DNA of 64,000 nt from Actinomadura cremea. Lineage in GTDB: Bacteria > Actinomycetota > Actinomycetes > Streptosporangiales > Streptosporangiaceae. Within the stretch, counting starts at the first letter, position 1, and each line of letters opens with the position of its first letter. Below are positions 1 to 8,587 of the stretch, piece after piece. The DNA lies in NCBI RefSeq assembly GCF_014648495.1, contig NZ_BMRF01000033.1:1-64000 (forward strand), in the 5' to 3' direction. A program made the position numbers and the translations under genes. Below the pieces are notes generated by a model that did not search any database, was not told the origin of the DNA, and worked only from the letters and a program-made list of their open reading frames with translations.

Positions 1-150
1 GATGACGCGGACGTCCTCGTCGGCCGCGGCCCGCGCCCACGCCGCGTCCAGGTCGTCCAGCAGTCCCATCGTCTGGGCGTTGGCGGCTTCGGGCCGGTTC
101 AGCGTGATGACCGCGACCTTGTCGGCGACCTCGTAAAGGATCTGATCCAT
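1..150 (-). CDS. Enoyl-CoA hydratase/isomerase family protein, N-terminal part (cut by window edge)
   Basis: The first 50 codons are visible; the rest lies beyond the left edge. The start is ATG at 150 with GGAGAC a few bases upstream. The protein opens MDQILYEVADKVAVITLNRP, which is the classic crotonase N-terminus (short beta strand, then the ITLNRPEAANA segment). The active-site loops lie outside the window, so hydratase, isomerase and other crotonase activities cannot be told apart. Its place beside acyl-CoA catabolic genes fits a beta-oxidation-like role in the cytoplasm. Confidence 0.85.
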   Translation of the reverse strand, partial: MDQILYEVADKVAVITLNRPEAANAQTMGLLDDLDAAWARAAADEDVRVI

Positions 151-176
151 GGGTGTCTCCTTGTCTGCCAGCCGCC

Positions 177-686
177 CTACGCGGTGACGTCCTCTTCTCG
201 TCCCGGGCGCCAGAACGTTCCCAGCAGCCCTCCCGTCGCGACCACGGCGACCCCGAGCGCGATCGCGCCGCCCGTCCAGCCGGCCACGTCGATGCCCGCG
301 GCCGCGTCGACCGACAGATCGCCGGGGCCGAGAACGGCCAGCGCGAGGGCGGCCGACGCGAGCACGAGGACGTACTCGTAGCCGTCCTTGAAAACGAAGA
401 AGCCGTTCGAGCGGTGCGCGAGCAGGCCCGCGACCAACATGACGGACACGACCGCCGCGCAGGCGAGGGGTGTGAGGAGGCCCGCCACCAGCAGGGCTCC
501 GGCACCGATCTCCGTCACCACGCTCATCCGGGCCTGCAGCGCCCCGCGCCGCAGGCCGAGCCCGCTGAACCAGCGGCCGGTGCCCTCGATGCGGCCGCCG
601 CCCAGCCAGTGGTTGAGCCCGTGCGCGATCATCGTGCCGCCCACCACCACCCGGATCAGCAGCAGGGCGGCGACCTCGGCGTCCAT
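177..686 (-). CDS. DoxX family integral membrane protein
   Basis: A 169-residue protein with four predicted membrane helices. The first is LLLIRVVVGGTMIAHGLNHW, and a short conserved NGFFVFKDGYEY segment lies between later helices. This matches DoxX/DoxD-like proteins, small membrane proteins of uncertain function linked to quinone or thiol redox. I chose ATG at 686 because AGGTGG lies 5 bases upstream. Longer in-frame starts (up to 812) would put an inverted repeat at 780-803 inside the coding sequence. It is divergent from the ArsR gene at 933 and is probably controlled by it. Confidence 0.8.
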   Translation of the reverse strand: MDAEVAALLLIRVVVGGTMIAHGLNHWLGGGRIEGTGRWFSGLGLRRGALQARMSVVTEIGAGALLVAGLLTPLACAAVVSVMLVAGLLAHRSNGFFVFKDGYEYVLVLASAALALAVLGPGDLSVDAAAGIDVAGWTGGAIALGVAVVATGGLLGTFWRPGREEDVTA

Positions 687-779
687 CATTTCCACCTTTC
701 GCGCCATGCAACGGGACCGCGCGGCGACCGCCACCGCCCCGCCGTCCCGCGGGACCGCACATCGACCTCCCCAACGAGG

Positions 780-803
780 TTCGATGTTGTGGCAACAATC
801 GAA
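780..803. promoter_or_regulatory. Inverted repeat between divergent doxX-like and arsR-like genes
   Basis: TTCGATGTTG (780-789) and CAACAATCGAA (793-803) form an inverted repeat with a 3-base centre and one unpaired A. It lies in the 246-bp region between the DoxX gene (start 686) and the ArsR-type regulator (start 933). Position and symmetry are those expected of an ArsR-family operator controlling both genes. Binding is inferred. Confidence 0.5.
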
Positions 804-932
804 CTGTGTCAAGCCTCGACGGGCTCCGCGATCGGCGCAGCGGCGCCTGCGGACGGCCCTCGATCGTCGCGGTTACGGGCTTTCGAGGCGGCTATGGGAT
901 AGATTGATAGATGCCAAAATATTGGAGGTGGA

Positions 933-1343
933 GTGCCAGTGGCTCGGCAGACCGTCGATGCGGCGGAGATCTTCAGAGCGCTCGGTGATCCGGTGCGGCT
1001 GGACATCGTCCGGCAGATCGCGGCGGAGGACCAGCTGGCGTGCAGCGTTCTGGAGGAGACGCTCCCCGTCTCCAAACCGACCATCTCCTACCACGCGAAG
1101 ATCCTCAGGCAGGCCGGGATCATCGACGTCCACAAACGCGGCCGCCTGTCCTACTACTCGCTGCGGCGGGAAGCGCTCGGTGAACTGCTGGACGATCTCG
1201 GTGCGCTCGGCCCCGACCCCGGGCCGGCCGGCGGGGCGTCGCGGTACCGGCGCTCCGGGCGCCTCCGGAGCGGCGGTACCGCGAGGCCGGGACCGGTGTC
1301 GGACGGTTCGGACGCGCGTCCCGCACCCATGATCACCTGGTGA
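933..1343 (+). CDS. ArsR/SmtB-family HTH transcriptional regulator
   Basis: A 136-residue protein. Residues about 8-85 form a winged helix typical of ArsR regulators: IFRALGDPVRLDIVRQIAAE, then SVLEETLPVSKPTISYHAKI (recognition helix) and the wing RGRLSYYSL. No metal-binding CxC pair is visible, so the ligand need not be a metal. The last 45 residues are low-complexity Gly/Arg/Pro. The start is GTG at 933 with GGAGG at 924-928; GTG at 939 is an alternative. It probably represses itself and the divergent DoxX gene through the repeat at 780-803. Confidence 0.85.
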   Translation: MPVARQTVDAAEIFRALGDPVRLDIVRQIAAEDQLACSVLEETLPVSKPTISYHAKILRQAGIIDVHKRGRLSYYSLRREALGELLDDLGALGPDPGPAGGASRYRRSGRLRSGGTARPGPVSDGSDARPAPMITW

Positions 1344-1454
1344 TCTCCGGCGTGGGAAGGGGCTTCCGGTCCGCTGACGGGCATCGTTTCTCCGCCGCGG
1401 GACGGCGTCCTCGTCGGGCCGCGCCAGTCGGGCCGTCCCCGTCGGCGGGCGGGC

Positions 1455-2519
1455 TCAGCGGTCGAGCGCGGCGAAGCTGTCGTGGTCGGCGGCCGCGGTG
1501 CCGAGGCGGTGCTGGAGTTCGCGGGTCACCTGAGGGGCGACCTTCAGGGTGATGCCCCAGAGGTAGAAGCCGTGGACGATGCCGCGGCGCATGCCGAGCC
1601 ATGCGTCGTCCCAGGACGGGGCCTCGACTCCGGCGGCGCGCAGCCGGTCGAGGTAGTGGTGGAGCAGGTCCCGCTCGTGCCGCCGCCGGTCGTCCACGGT
1701 GAGGGTGGAGGCGATGTGGTACCCGACGTCGATGTACCACGGTCCGCGCTGCACCAGTTGCCAGTCGAGGAAGGAGGGGCGTCCGGCGCCGTCGATGTAG
1801 AGGTTGCCGACGTGGGCGTCGCCGTGGATCACCGACCAGGGTGAGGCGCTCGCCGTCTGCTCGGCCAGGGCGCGGTAGGCCGCGACGAGCCGTTCGGGAT
1901 CGCGGACCTCCGCCGGGACGCCCGCGCCGATATCGCTCTCGAAGTTGTCCCGGATCTCCTTGAGGCCCCGGCCCGCGAGGTAGGCGTCGAGCCGCGACGC
2001 CAGCCAGTCCGCGGCGCCGATCGCCGGATCGCCCCAGGTCGCGGCGTGGAGCGTCGCGAGCTGCTCGAGGCTCTGGGCGGCCAGCTCCGGCGTGTACTCG
2101 CTCGTGGCGTCGAGGAACGTGGCGCCCTGGGCGACGACGTCCTCGGTGATGACCATGCCGTGGTCGGTCTCGGGATCGATGTCCGCGTACACGCTGCGCA
2201 GGGTGCGCACACCGCACATGGCGGCCAGGTCGCGATAGAAGGAGACCTCGAACACCCCGGCGTGACGGGCCGACCAGCCCACGTCCGTGAAGTAGCCCTT
2301 GGCGCACAGGTCGGAGGCCAGCCCGTCGGGGAGGCCGGACTCGCACTCGATGCGGAAGCGGGCGTTGGTGGAGATCCGGCTGACGACGGGCCCCGGCGTG
2401 ACCCTGGTGACCCGGAGGCCCGGGTAGCGGTGGCCGAGCGCCGAGTCGAGCCAGTCCGGCGACAGGACGTCCTCGAGCGCGGGCGGTGCGGGCAGGTGTC
2501 GCTGAGTCGGTGAGGACAT
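1455..2519 (-). CDS. APH-fold phosphotransferase (aminoglycoside/ecdysteroid kinase-like)
   Basis: A 354-residue protein. The catalytic loop reads VIHGDAHVGNLYID (His232, Asp234, Asn239) and the metal-binding Asp is in SFLDWQ (Asp252), the Brenner motifs of the APH/choline kinase fold. An ITEDV hinge-like segment lies near residue 125. Actinomycetes have many such proteins beside acyl-CoA genes; few have known substrates, so an antibiotic-resistance role should not be assumed. ATG at 2519 is preceded by AAGGAG with good spacing. Upstream, TTTCGAAA (2541-2548) is a short palindrome near the likely promoter. Confidence 0.8.
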   Translation of the reverse strand: MSSPTQRHLPAPPALEDVLSPDWLDSALGHRYPGLRVTRVTPGPVVSRISTNARFRIECESGLPDGLASDLCAKGYFTDVGWSARHAGVFEVSFYRDLAAMCGVRTLRSVYADIDPETDHGMVITEDVVAQGATFLDATSEYTPELAAQSLEQLATLHAATWGDPAIGAADWLASRLDAYLAGRGLKEIRDNFESDIGAGVPAEVRDPERLVAAYRALAEQTASASPWSVIHGDAHVGNLYIDGAGRPSFLDWQLVQRGPWYIDVGYHIASTLTVDDRRRHERDLLHHYLDRLRAAGVEAPSWDDAWLGMRRGIVHGFYLWGITLKVAPQVTRELQHRLGTAAADHDSFAALDR

Positions 2520-2890
2520 CCCACTCCTTTGATTCATAGTTTTCGAAATCTGAAATGGGAAGGTAACACCGCCCTGCGGGATCTGACCAGAGACCGGACG
2601 GGTCGTCTTCGGGTCGGGCGGCGCCTCCCGTCCGGTGCCGGCCGGGGGAGACGTCGCAGGTCCGTGGGATGTGCCTCCTGTGCGAACCGGGCACCGATGT
2701 GCGCTCGTGGATCCCTTCCGGACGTCGTCCGGCTTCGATGGTCCGGCGCCGTCCGGCGTCGGCGCCGTGCCTCCGTGCTCGATCGTCCCGTGGGGCGCCG
2801 AGCGCGCCGGCTCGGTCGACGCAGGTCACGGGCCCGTCTGGACCCCCAACTCATGGTTCATTACATTCAAAACCACAAAACTATTTACAC

Positions 2891-2905
2891 AACGAGAGTC
2901 TCGTT
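2891..2905. promoter_or_regulatory. 15-bp palindrome upstream of the catabolic operon
   Basis: AACGAGAGTCTCGTT is a perfect palindrome (7-base arms, 1-base centre) located 50 bp before the CoA-transferase start. The 435-bp gap 2520-2955 holds no convincing gene. Its last 100 bases are clearly AT-richer than the surroundings, as expected of a promoter. The TetR regulator encoded at the operon's end (11309-11968) is the obvious candidate ligand; this is inference. Confidence 0.55.
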
Positions 2906-2955
2906 CTACTGTTGCGCGTACTCAGGTTCCAGCGCCCGACCAGGGAGGCAGTTTC

Positions 2956-4164
2956 GTGCACGAAGGAGCGTTCGACGGCTTGAGAGTCGTCGAACTGGCG
3001 CAGTGGGTGTTCGTTCCGGTCGCCGGCGCGCTCTTGGCCGACTGGGGCGCGGACGTCGTCCGGATCGAGCGCCGGGAGGGCGACCCGTACCGCGGCCTCG
3101 CCACCCAGGGGATCGGGACGGACTCGGGCGGCGTGAACCTGTCGATGGCCCTGGCCAACCGCGGCAAGCGTTCGATCGCGCTCGACCTGCGCCACGAGCA
3201 GGGCCGGGCCGTGCTCGACGAACTGCTGGAGACCGCCGACGTCTTCCTCACCAGCTTCCGCCCGGGCGCGCTGCGGCGCCTCGGGCTCGACGCCGAGACG
3301 CTCACCGAGCGGTTCCCCCGGCTGGTCTACGCCCGGGGCCACGGCTTCGGGGTCCGCGGGCCGCACGCCGACCGTCCCGGCTACGACTCGTCCGCCTTCT
3401 GGGCGCAGGGCGGGATGGCCCACGTCCTGACGCCGCCCGACCGCGCGAACCCGATCGGCCAGCGCGGCGCGATGGGCGACCGCAACGGCGCCATGGCGCT
3501 CGCGTTCGGCGCGGCGTCGGCCCTCCTCCGCCGGGAGCGCACCGGCAGGGGATCGGTCGTGGACGTCTCCCTCCTCGCTACCGCGATGTGGACGCTGTCC
3601 TCCGACCTGCTGTCCGCCCTCCAGGGGCAGCGGCCGCGCGCGGCCTCGGGCGAGGACGCCTACGTCAACCCCCTGGTCGGCATCTATCGGACCAAGGACG
3701 ACCGGCACATCCAGCTCGTCTTCCTGCAGGGCGACCGTTACTGGGCCGACTTCTGCCGGCTGGTGGGGCGCGACGACCTCGCCGCCGACCCGCGCTTCGC
3801 CGACATGGCGGGGCGGCGGGAGCACCGCGGGGCGTGCGTCGCCGAGATGGAGGCGGAGTTCGCCAAGCGGACCTTCGAGCAGTGGAAGGAACTGCTCGCG
3901 AAGATCGACGCGCCGTGGGCGCCGGTGCAGGCCGTCGAGGAGCTCCTCGACGATCCCCAGGTGCTGGCCAACGGCTACATCGACGAGGTCGTCGACGACG
4001 AGGTGTCCTACTCGCTGCCGACGGTCCCGGTGCAGTTCGACGAGCGCCCGCCGACGCTTCGCCGGGCGCCCGAGCACGGCGAGCACACCGAGACGGTGCT
4101 GCTCGACCTCGGGTACAGCTGGGAGCGGATCGCCGAGCTCAAGGACGCCGGGGCCGTCCCATGA
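2956..4164 (+). CDS. Family III (CaiB/BaiF) CoA-transferase
   Basis: A 402-residue cytoplasmic enzyme that moves CoA between acyl-CoA and a free acid through an aspartyl-CoA anhydride. The N-terminus GLRVVELAQWVFVPVAGALL and ADWGADVVRIER are standard for the family. The catalytic Asp is Asp144 in GYDSSAFWAQGGM. The GTG start at 2956 follows GGGAGGCA, and the reading frame upstream of it has no family similarity. It is the first gene of a tightly coupled set and overlaps the DUF35 gene by 4 bases (ATGA). It probably activates the pathway's acid substrate; the substrate is unknown. Confidence 0.9.
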   Translation: MHEGAFDGLRVVELAQWVFVPVAGALLADWGADVVRIERREGDPYRGLATQGIGTDSGGVNLSMALANRGKRSIALDLRHEQGRAVLDELLETADVFLTSFRPGALRRLGLDAETLTERFPRLVYARGHGFGVRGPHADRPGYDSSAFWAQGGMAHVLTPPDRANPIGQRGAMGDRNGAMALAFGAASALLRRERTGRGSVVDVSLLATAMWTLSSDLLSALQGQRPRAASGEDAYVNPLVGIYRTKDDRHIQLVFLQGDRYWADFCRLVGRDDLAADPRFADMAGRREHRGACVAEMEAEFAKRTFEQWKELLAKIDAPWAPVQAVEELLDDPQVLANGYIDEVVDDEVSYSLPTVPVQFDERPPTLRRAPEHGEHTETVLLDLGYSWERIAELKDAGAVP

Positions 4165-4616
4165 CGAGGACTCGCGAAACGGGCACTACCCCCGAGGTCG
4201 CGCGCCCCGTCCCGGTTCCGGACGAGGTCTCCGCCCCGTACTGGGCGGCGGCGGCCGAGCACAGGCTCGTGCTGGCCCGCTGCTCCGCCTGCGCGGCGTT
4301 CGTGATCCCTCCCGACCAGATCTGCCCGCACTGCCACAGCACCGCGCCCGAGTTCGCCTTCGAGCCGGTGAGCGGCCGGGGACGGGTGCGGTCGTGGACG
4401 ACGATCCGGCAGGCGTTCCTGCCGGGCTTCGACCGGCACGTCCCGTTCATCCTCGTCGACGTCGAACTCGTCGAGCAGGAGGAACTGCGCATGGTCGGGC
4501 GGCTCCTCGACGGTCCGGACGCCCCCGTGCGGCTCGGCGCGAGCGTGCGGGCGGCGTTCGAGGACGTGGCCCCGGGGGTCGCGGTGCCGGCGTTCGTCCT
4601 GGACGCTGCGGTATGA
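4161..4616 (+). CDS. Zn-ribbon OB-fold protein (DUF35 family)
   Basis: A 151-residue protein. Four cysteines (41, 44, 55, 58) in ARCSACAAFVIPPDQICPHC form a rubredoxin-like zinc ribbon, followed by an OB fold (about 65-150: GRGRVRSWTTI and similar). DUF35 proteins pair with thiolase-superfamily partners, for example ChsH2 with Ltp2 in steroid side-chain cleavage. It is coupled by ATGA overlaps to both the CoA-transferase and the thiolase-like gene, so a stable complex with the latter is likely. Confidence 0.88.
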   Translation: MTRTRETGTTPEVARPVPVPDEVSAPYWAAAAEHRLVLARCSACAAFVIPPDQICPHCHSTAPEFAFEPVSGRGRVRSWTTIRQAFLPGFDRHVPFILVDVELVEQEELRMVGRLLDGPDAPVRLGASVRAAFEDVAPGVAVPAFVLDAAV

Positions 4617-5815
4617 GCCGCGGGTTCGCGGCGAGGAACAAGATCGCGCTGGTCGGGTACGCGCACAGCGACGTGCGGCGGCACGCGGCGCGGCCGCTGG
4701 GCACCCTGGCCGTGGACACCGTGCGGGCGGCGATCGCCGACGCCGCCCTGACGCCGGAGCAGGTGGACGGCGTCGTCGCCGCGTCGCTGTTCCCCACCTC
4801 GGGCTCCCATGCCGCTGCCGACGGGATCAGCACCGTGACGGCGGGCTGGCTGGCCCAGCGCCTCGGCACCGAACCGCGCTACGTTTCGAGCTTCCAGGGG
4901 ATCGGCCAGATCCCGGGCGCCGTCGCGACGGCCGTCAACGCCCTCGCCGCGGGCGCGGCCGACTACGTCGTCATGTTCCGGGCCCTGCACAATCCCGCCG
5001 GGCGCTATCACGCCAGCACGATCCGCGAGGCCGCCGGCGTCGACCAGTGGACCGTCCCCCAGGGGTTCTTCGGACCGCTGTCGATGATCGGGCTGCCCTA
5101 CAACGAGTACCTCCAGCGGTACGGCGCCGACCGGGAGTCGATGGCCGCCGTGGTCGTCGAGGCCCGCAAGAACGGCTCGAGGCTGCCCTGGTCGTACTGG
5201 TACGAGAAGCCGCTGACGACCGAGGAGTACCTGGCGGCCCCGATGATCAGCGATCCGGTGTGCCGGTTCGACTGCGACATCCCGGTGGACGGCGTCGCGG
5301 CGTTCGTCCTGACCTCCGCGGAGCGGGCCCGGGACCTGCCGCACCGTCCGGTGTACGTGTCGGGGTACGCGGCCGGGGCGAGCGCGGCCGGGCGGCTGCC
5401 GCTGCACTGGCCTCTCGACGACATCATGAACGCCGGCGAGGCGACCGTCCGGCGGCTGTGGGAGCACGCCGGAGTGGGACCGGCGGAGGTCGACCTTCCG
5501 CAGCTCTACGACGGCTTCTCCCCGTTCGTCTACTTCTGGTTGGAACTGCTGGGCTTCTGCCCGAGGGGCGAGGCGCACCGCTTCGTCCAGGACGGGCGGA
5601 TCGACGGCGACCGGCCCGACGGCCTGCCCGTGCTGTCGGGCGGCGGGGCCCTCGGCAACGGCCGCATGCACGGCATCCCGCAGATGCTCGAGTGCTACCT
5701 GCAGCTCTCCGGCCGCGCCGGAGACCGCCAGCGCGAACGCGCGACCGTCGGCGTCGCCTGCCAGTCGTCACCGCACTACGGGGGCGCCGTCGTCTACAGC
5801 GCCACACCTTTCTGA
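4613..5815 (+). CDS. Thiolase-superfamily protein lacking the nucleophilic cysteine (Ltp2/SCP-x-like)
   Basis: A 400-residue protein with the thiolase double fold: N-terminal IALVGYAHSD, TLAVDTVRAAIADA; C-terminal QLYDGFSPFVYFWLELLG and a Gly-rich LSGGGALGNGRMHG. At the usual nucleophile site (about 91-103) the sequence is VSSFQGIGQIPG with no Cys, so a normal thiolase Claisen mechanism is unlikely. Ltp2-type aldolases also lack it and work as a complex with a DUF35 partner, splitting a beta-hydroxyacyl-CoA. With the adjacent DUF35 gene (4-base overlap), a retro-aldol step is the best guess. A structural or lipid-transfer role cannot be excluded. Confidence 0.82.
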   Translation: MSRGFAARNKIALVGYAHSDVRRHAARPLGTLAVDTVRAAIADAALTPEQVDGVVAASLFPTSGSHAAADGISTVTAGWLAQRLGTEPRYVSSFQGIGQIPGAVATAVNALAAGAADYVVMFRALHNPAGRYHASTIREAAGVDQWTVPQGFFGPLSMIGLPYNEYLQRYGADRESMAAVVVEARKNGSRLPWSYWYEKPLTTEEYLAAPMISDPVCRFDCDIPVDGVAAFVLTSAERARDLPHRPVYVSGYAAGASAAGRLPLHWPLDDIMNAGEATVRRLWEHAGVGPAEVDLPQLYDGFSPFVYFWLELLGFCPRGEAHRFVQDGRIDGDRPDGLPVLSGGGALGNGRMHGIPQMLECYLQLSGRAGDRQRERATVGVACQSSPHYGGAVVYSATPF

Positions 5816-5876
5816 CCACGCGAACCCCGCCGCTCGCGGGCGGCGGGCGCCCCACCACGAGAGAAGGGACGGGCCG

Positions 5877-7346
5877 TTGACCTCACTCCTACCTCAACGC
5901 GGCTCCTACATCGCCGGCAAGTGGACGGACGGCGACGACACGTTCGCCGTCGAGAACCCGGCCGACGAGTCGCACGTCGCGGACGTCTCCACCGCGCCCG
6001 TCGCGGAGATCGAGCGGGCGATCGTCGAGGCGCGGCGCAGCTTCGACGCCGGGGTGTGGGCGGACACCCCGCCCGCGGAACGGGCGCGGGTGCTGCGCGC
6101 CTTCCTCGACCACATCGAGGGGACCCACGCGGCGCTCGTCGCCACCATGGTCGCCGAGGCGGGACAGCCCGTGATGTTCGCCGAGCGGGCGCAGTTCGGT
6201 GCCGGGCTGGCGCTCTCGCGGGACACCATCGACCTCTACCTGGCGATGTCCCATGAGGAGACCAACCCGGTCCCGGTGGACGAACTCGTCCGCGACGGGG
6301 TGCGGCTGAGCATCCGCCGGTACGAGCCGGTCGGCGTGGTGACGGCCATCACGCCGTACAACGCGGCGTTCCTCATGGGCCTGCAGAAGATCATCCCGGC
6401 GCTGATGGCGGGGAACTCGGTGGTACTCCGTCCGAGCCCGCTGACGCCGCTGTCGTCGCTGGTGTTCGGCGCGGCCGCCGAGGCGGCCGGGCTGCCGCCC
6501 GGCGTGCTGAGCGTGGTGCTGGAACCGGGGCCGGCGGGGGCGGAGCTGCTGACCGGCCATCCGGCGGTGGACATGGTGTCGTTCACCGGTTCGACCACGG
6601 TCGGCCGGCTGATCCTCGGCCAGGCCGCGCCGACGATCAAGCGGGTGGCCCTGGAGCTCGGCGGAAAGTCGGCGCAGATCTACCTGCCCGACGCCGTCAA
6701 GGCGGCCGCGGCGGGCGCCATCGCCGTCGTGGCGGCGACGGCGGGGCAGGCGTGCGTCGCGGCCACCCGGATGCTGGTTCCGCAGGACAGCAAGGCCGAG
6801 GTCGTCGAGGCGGTGTCCCGCGCGTACGCGGCCATCACGGTCGGCCCGCCGAGCGACCCGACGGCCGCGATGGGGCCGGTCATCAGCGCCGCCCAGCGGG
6901 AACGCTGCGAGCGCTTCGTGGGCCTGGCCGTGGAGAACGGCGGCAGGGTGGCGCACGGGGGCGGCCGCCCGGAGGGCCTCGACCGCGGCCACTACTTCCA
7001 GCCGACGGTCCTGGACCTCCCCGACAACGCCAACCCGGCGGCCCGCGAGGAGATCTTCGGTCCGGTCATCGGAATCATCGGCTACACCGACCTCGACGAC
7101 GCCGTGCGGATCGCCAACGACAGCGACTACGGGCTGTCCGGTCAGGTCTACGGCTCCGACATCGCCACGGCGACGTCCGTCGCCCGCCGGCTGCGGACCG
7201 GAGCCGTCAACGTCAACACCGGCATGTTCAGCGCCTACGCGCCGAGCGGCGGCTACAAGCAGAGCGGTCTCGGCCGCGAGCGCGGGCCCGACGGCATCCG
7301 GGCCTTCCAGGAAGTGAAGCACCTGGCCATCGGCGGGCTCCAGTGA
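5877..7346 (+). CDS. NAD(P)-dependent aldehyde dehydrogenase
   Basis: A 489-residue ALDH that oxidises an aldehyde to the acid. All hallmark elements are present: VSFTGSTTVG (cofactor loop), LELGGKSAQI with Glu260, catalytic Cys293 in AGQACVAATRM, EEIFGPVIG, and SGGYKQSGLGRE near the C-terminus. The start is an uncommon TTG at 5877 with AAGGGA upstream. It follows the thiolase-like gene by 61 bp. If the upstream pair is a retro-aldolase, it would release an aldehyde or ketone for this enzyme, which would explain the gene order; that link is inference. Confidence 0.93.
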   Translation: MTSLLPQRGSYIAGKWTDGDDTFAVENPADESHVADVSTAPVAEIERAIVEARRSFDAGVWADTPPAERARVLRAFLDHIEGTHAALVATMVAEAGQPVMFAERAQFGAGLALSRDTIDLYLAMSHEETNPVPVDELVRDGVRLSIRRYEPVGVVTAITPYNAAFLMGLQKIIPALMAGNSVVLRPSPLTPLSSLVFGAAAEAAGLPPGVLSVVLEPGPAGAELLTGHPAVDMVSFTGSTTVGRLILGQAAPTIKRVALELGGKSAQIYLPDAVKAAAAGAIAVVAATAGQACVAATRMLVPQDSKAEVVEAVSRAYAAITVGPPSDPTAAMGPVISAAQRERCERFVGLAVENGGRVAHGGGRPEGLDRGHYFQPTVLDLPDNANPAAREEIFGPVIGIIGYTDLDDAVRIANDSDYGLSGQVYGSDIATATSVARRLRTGAVNVNTGMFSAYAPSGGYKQSGLGRERGPDGIRAFQEVKHLAIGGLQ

Positions 7347-7372
7347 GTTCGTCCAACCGAAAGGAAGAGGAA

Positions 7373-8584
7373 ATGGCGTCCGATCTGAACCTGGACTGGA
7401 TGATCTCGGTCGACGACCACGTGCTGGAGCCGCCGAACGTGTGGGTCGACCGCGTGCCGAGCAAGGACCGCGACCGCGCGCCGCACATGGAGGTCGACGA
7501 CGACGGCATGGACTTCTGGGTCTATGACGGCAAGCGGATGCCCAGTTCCGGCCTGAGCGCCGTGGTGGGGAAGGCGAAGGAGGAGTTCAGCCCGGAGCCG
7601 GTGCCCTACAGCGAGATGGCGCCCGGCTGCTACGACGCGAAGGCCCGGGTCGCGGACATGGACCGCGCGGGCGTCCTGGCCTCGCTGTGCTTCCCGTCGG
7701 TGACCCGGTTCTGCGGGCAGCTGTTCTACGAGGCCGAGGACCGCGCGTTCGGGTTCACCTGCCTCCAGGCGTACAACGACTGGATGATCGACGAGTGGTG
7801 CGCGTCCGCGCCCGGCCGCTACATCCCGCTCGTCCTGATCCCGCTGTGGGACCCGAAGCTGGCGGCCAAGGAGATGGAGCGCTGCGCCGCCAAGGGCGCC
7901 ACGTCGTTCGCGTTCTCGGAGAACCCGGAGCCGCTCGGCCTGCCGACGATCCACGACCCCGGCGGGTACTGGGAGCCGGTCATGGCCGCGGCCAACGACC
8001 TGGAGATGGTCGCCTCGATGCACGTCGGGTCGTCCTCGACGCTGCCGCAGATCTGCTCGGACGCGCCGTTCATGGCCAACCTCACCTGGGGCGCGACGCG
8101 GACCTCGGGGACGATGCTGTCGTTCCTGTTCAGCGGCCTGTTCCAGCGCTACCCGAAGCTGAAGATCGCGCTGTCGGAGGGCGAGGCCGGCTGGGCGCCC
8201 TACTTCCTGGAGCGGGCCGAGCAGGTGCTGGACAAGCAGCGCCACTGGGTCAAGCGCGGCGCGACGTTCATGGACCACGCCGGCAGCGGTGACGTGATCG
8301 ACCTCGACAACCTCGACCTGCGGGCCGACTTCGCGAAGCACATCTACCTCTGCATCATCGAGGACCAGCACGCCATCGCCAGCCTCGGCGAGATCCCCGA
8401 GGACAACCTGATGTGCGAGACCGACTACCCGCACTCCGATACCACCTGGCCCAACAGCATCCAGGTGGCGAAGAAGACCATGAGCGGCCTGCCGGCGGAG
8501 ACCCAGTACAAGATCCTGCGCGGCAACGCCGAGCGCCTCTACCGGTTCACCCCGGCCGAGCCGCCCGTCAAGGCCGGAGTCTGA
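7373..8584 (+). CDS. Amidohydrolase-family metal-dependent hydrolase (TIM barrel, amidohydro_2 type)
   Basis: A 403-residue protein. The metal-binding start is ISVDDHVLEPP (Asp-x-His class), the late catalytic Asp is in LMCETDYPHSD, and central blocks PKLKIALSEGEAGW and LFSGLFQRYP are typical of the amidohydro_2 group. Members include decarboxylases, lactonases and C-C hydrolases such as LigI and ACMSD. The long acidic insert near residues 40-85 is common in actinobacterial versions. ATG at 7373 is preceded by AAAGGAAGAGG. Reaction and substrate unknown; context favours hydrolysis or decarboxylation of a ring-cleavage or side-chain intermediate. Confidence 0.88.
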   Translation: MASDLNLDWMISVDDHVLEPPNVWVDRVPSKDRDRAPHMEVDDDGMDFWVYDGKRMPSSGLSAVVGKAKEEFSPEPVPYSEMAPGCYDAKARVADMDRAGVLASLCFPSVTRFCGQLFYEAEDRAFGFTCLQAYNDWMIDEWCASAPGRYIPLVLIPLWDPKLAAKEMERCAAKGATSFAFSENPEPLGLPTIHDPGGYWEPVMAAANDLEMVASMHVGSSSTLPQICSDAPFMANLTWGATRTSGTMLSFLFSGLFQRYPKLKIALSEGEAGWAPYFLERAEQVLDKQRHWVKRGATFMDHAGSGDVIDLDNLDLRADFAKHIYLCIIEDQHAIASLGEIPEDNLMCETDYPHSDTTWPNSIQVAKKTMSGLPAETQYKILRGNAERLYRFTPAEPPVKAGV

Positions 8585-8587
8585 CCG

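Noticed and set aside
1455-2519. Aminoglycoside resistance gene
   Set aside because: The APH fold is clear, but such kinases beside acyl-CoA genes in actinomycetes rarely act on antibiotics; no evidence supports resistance.
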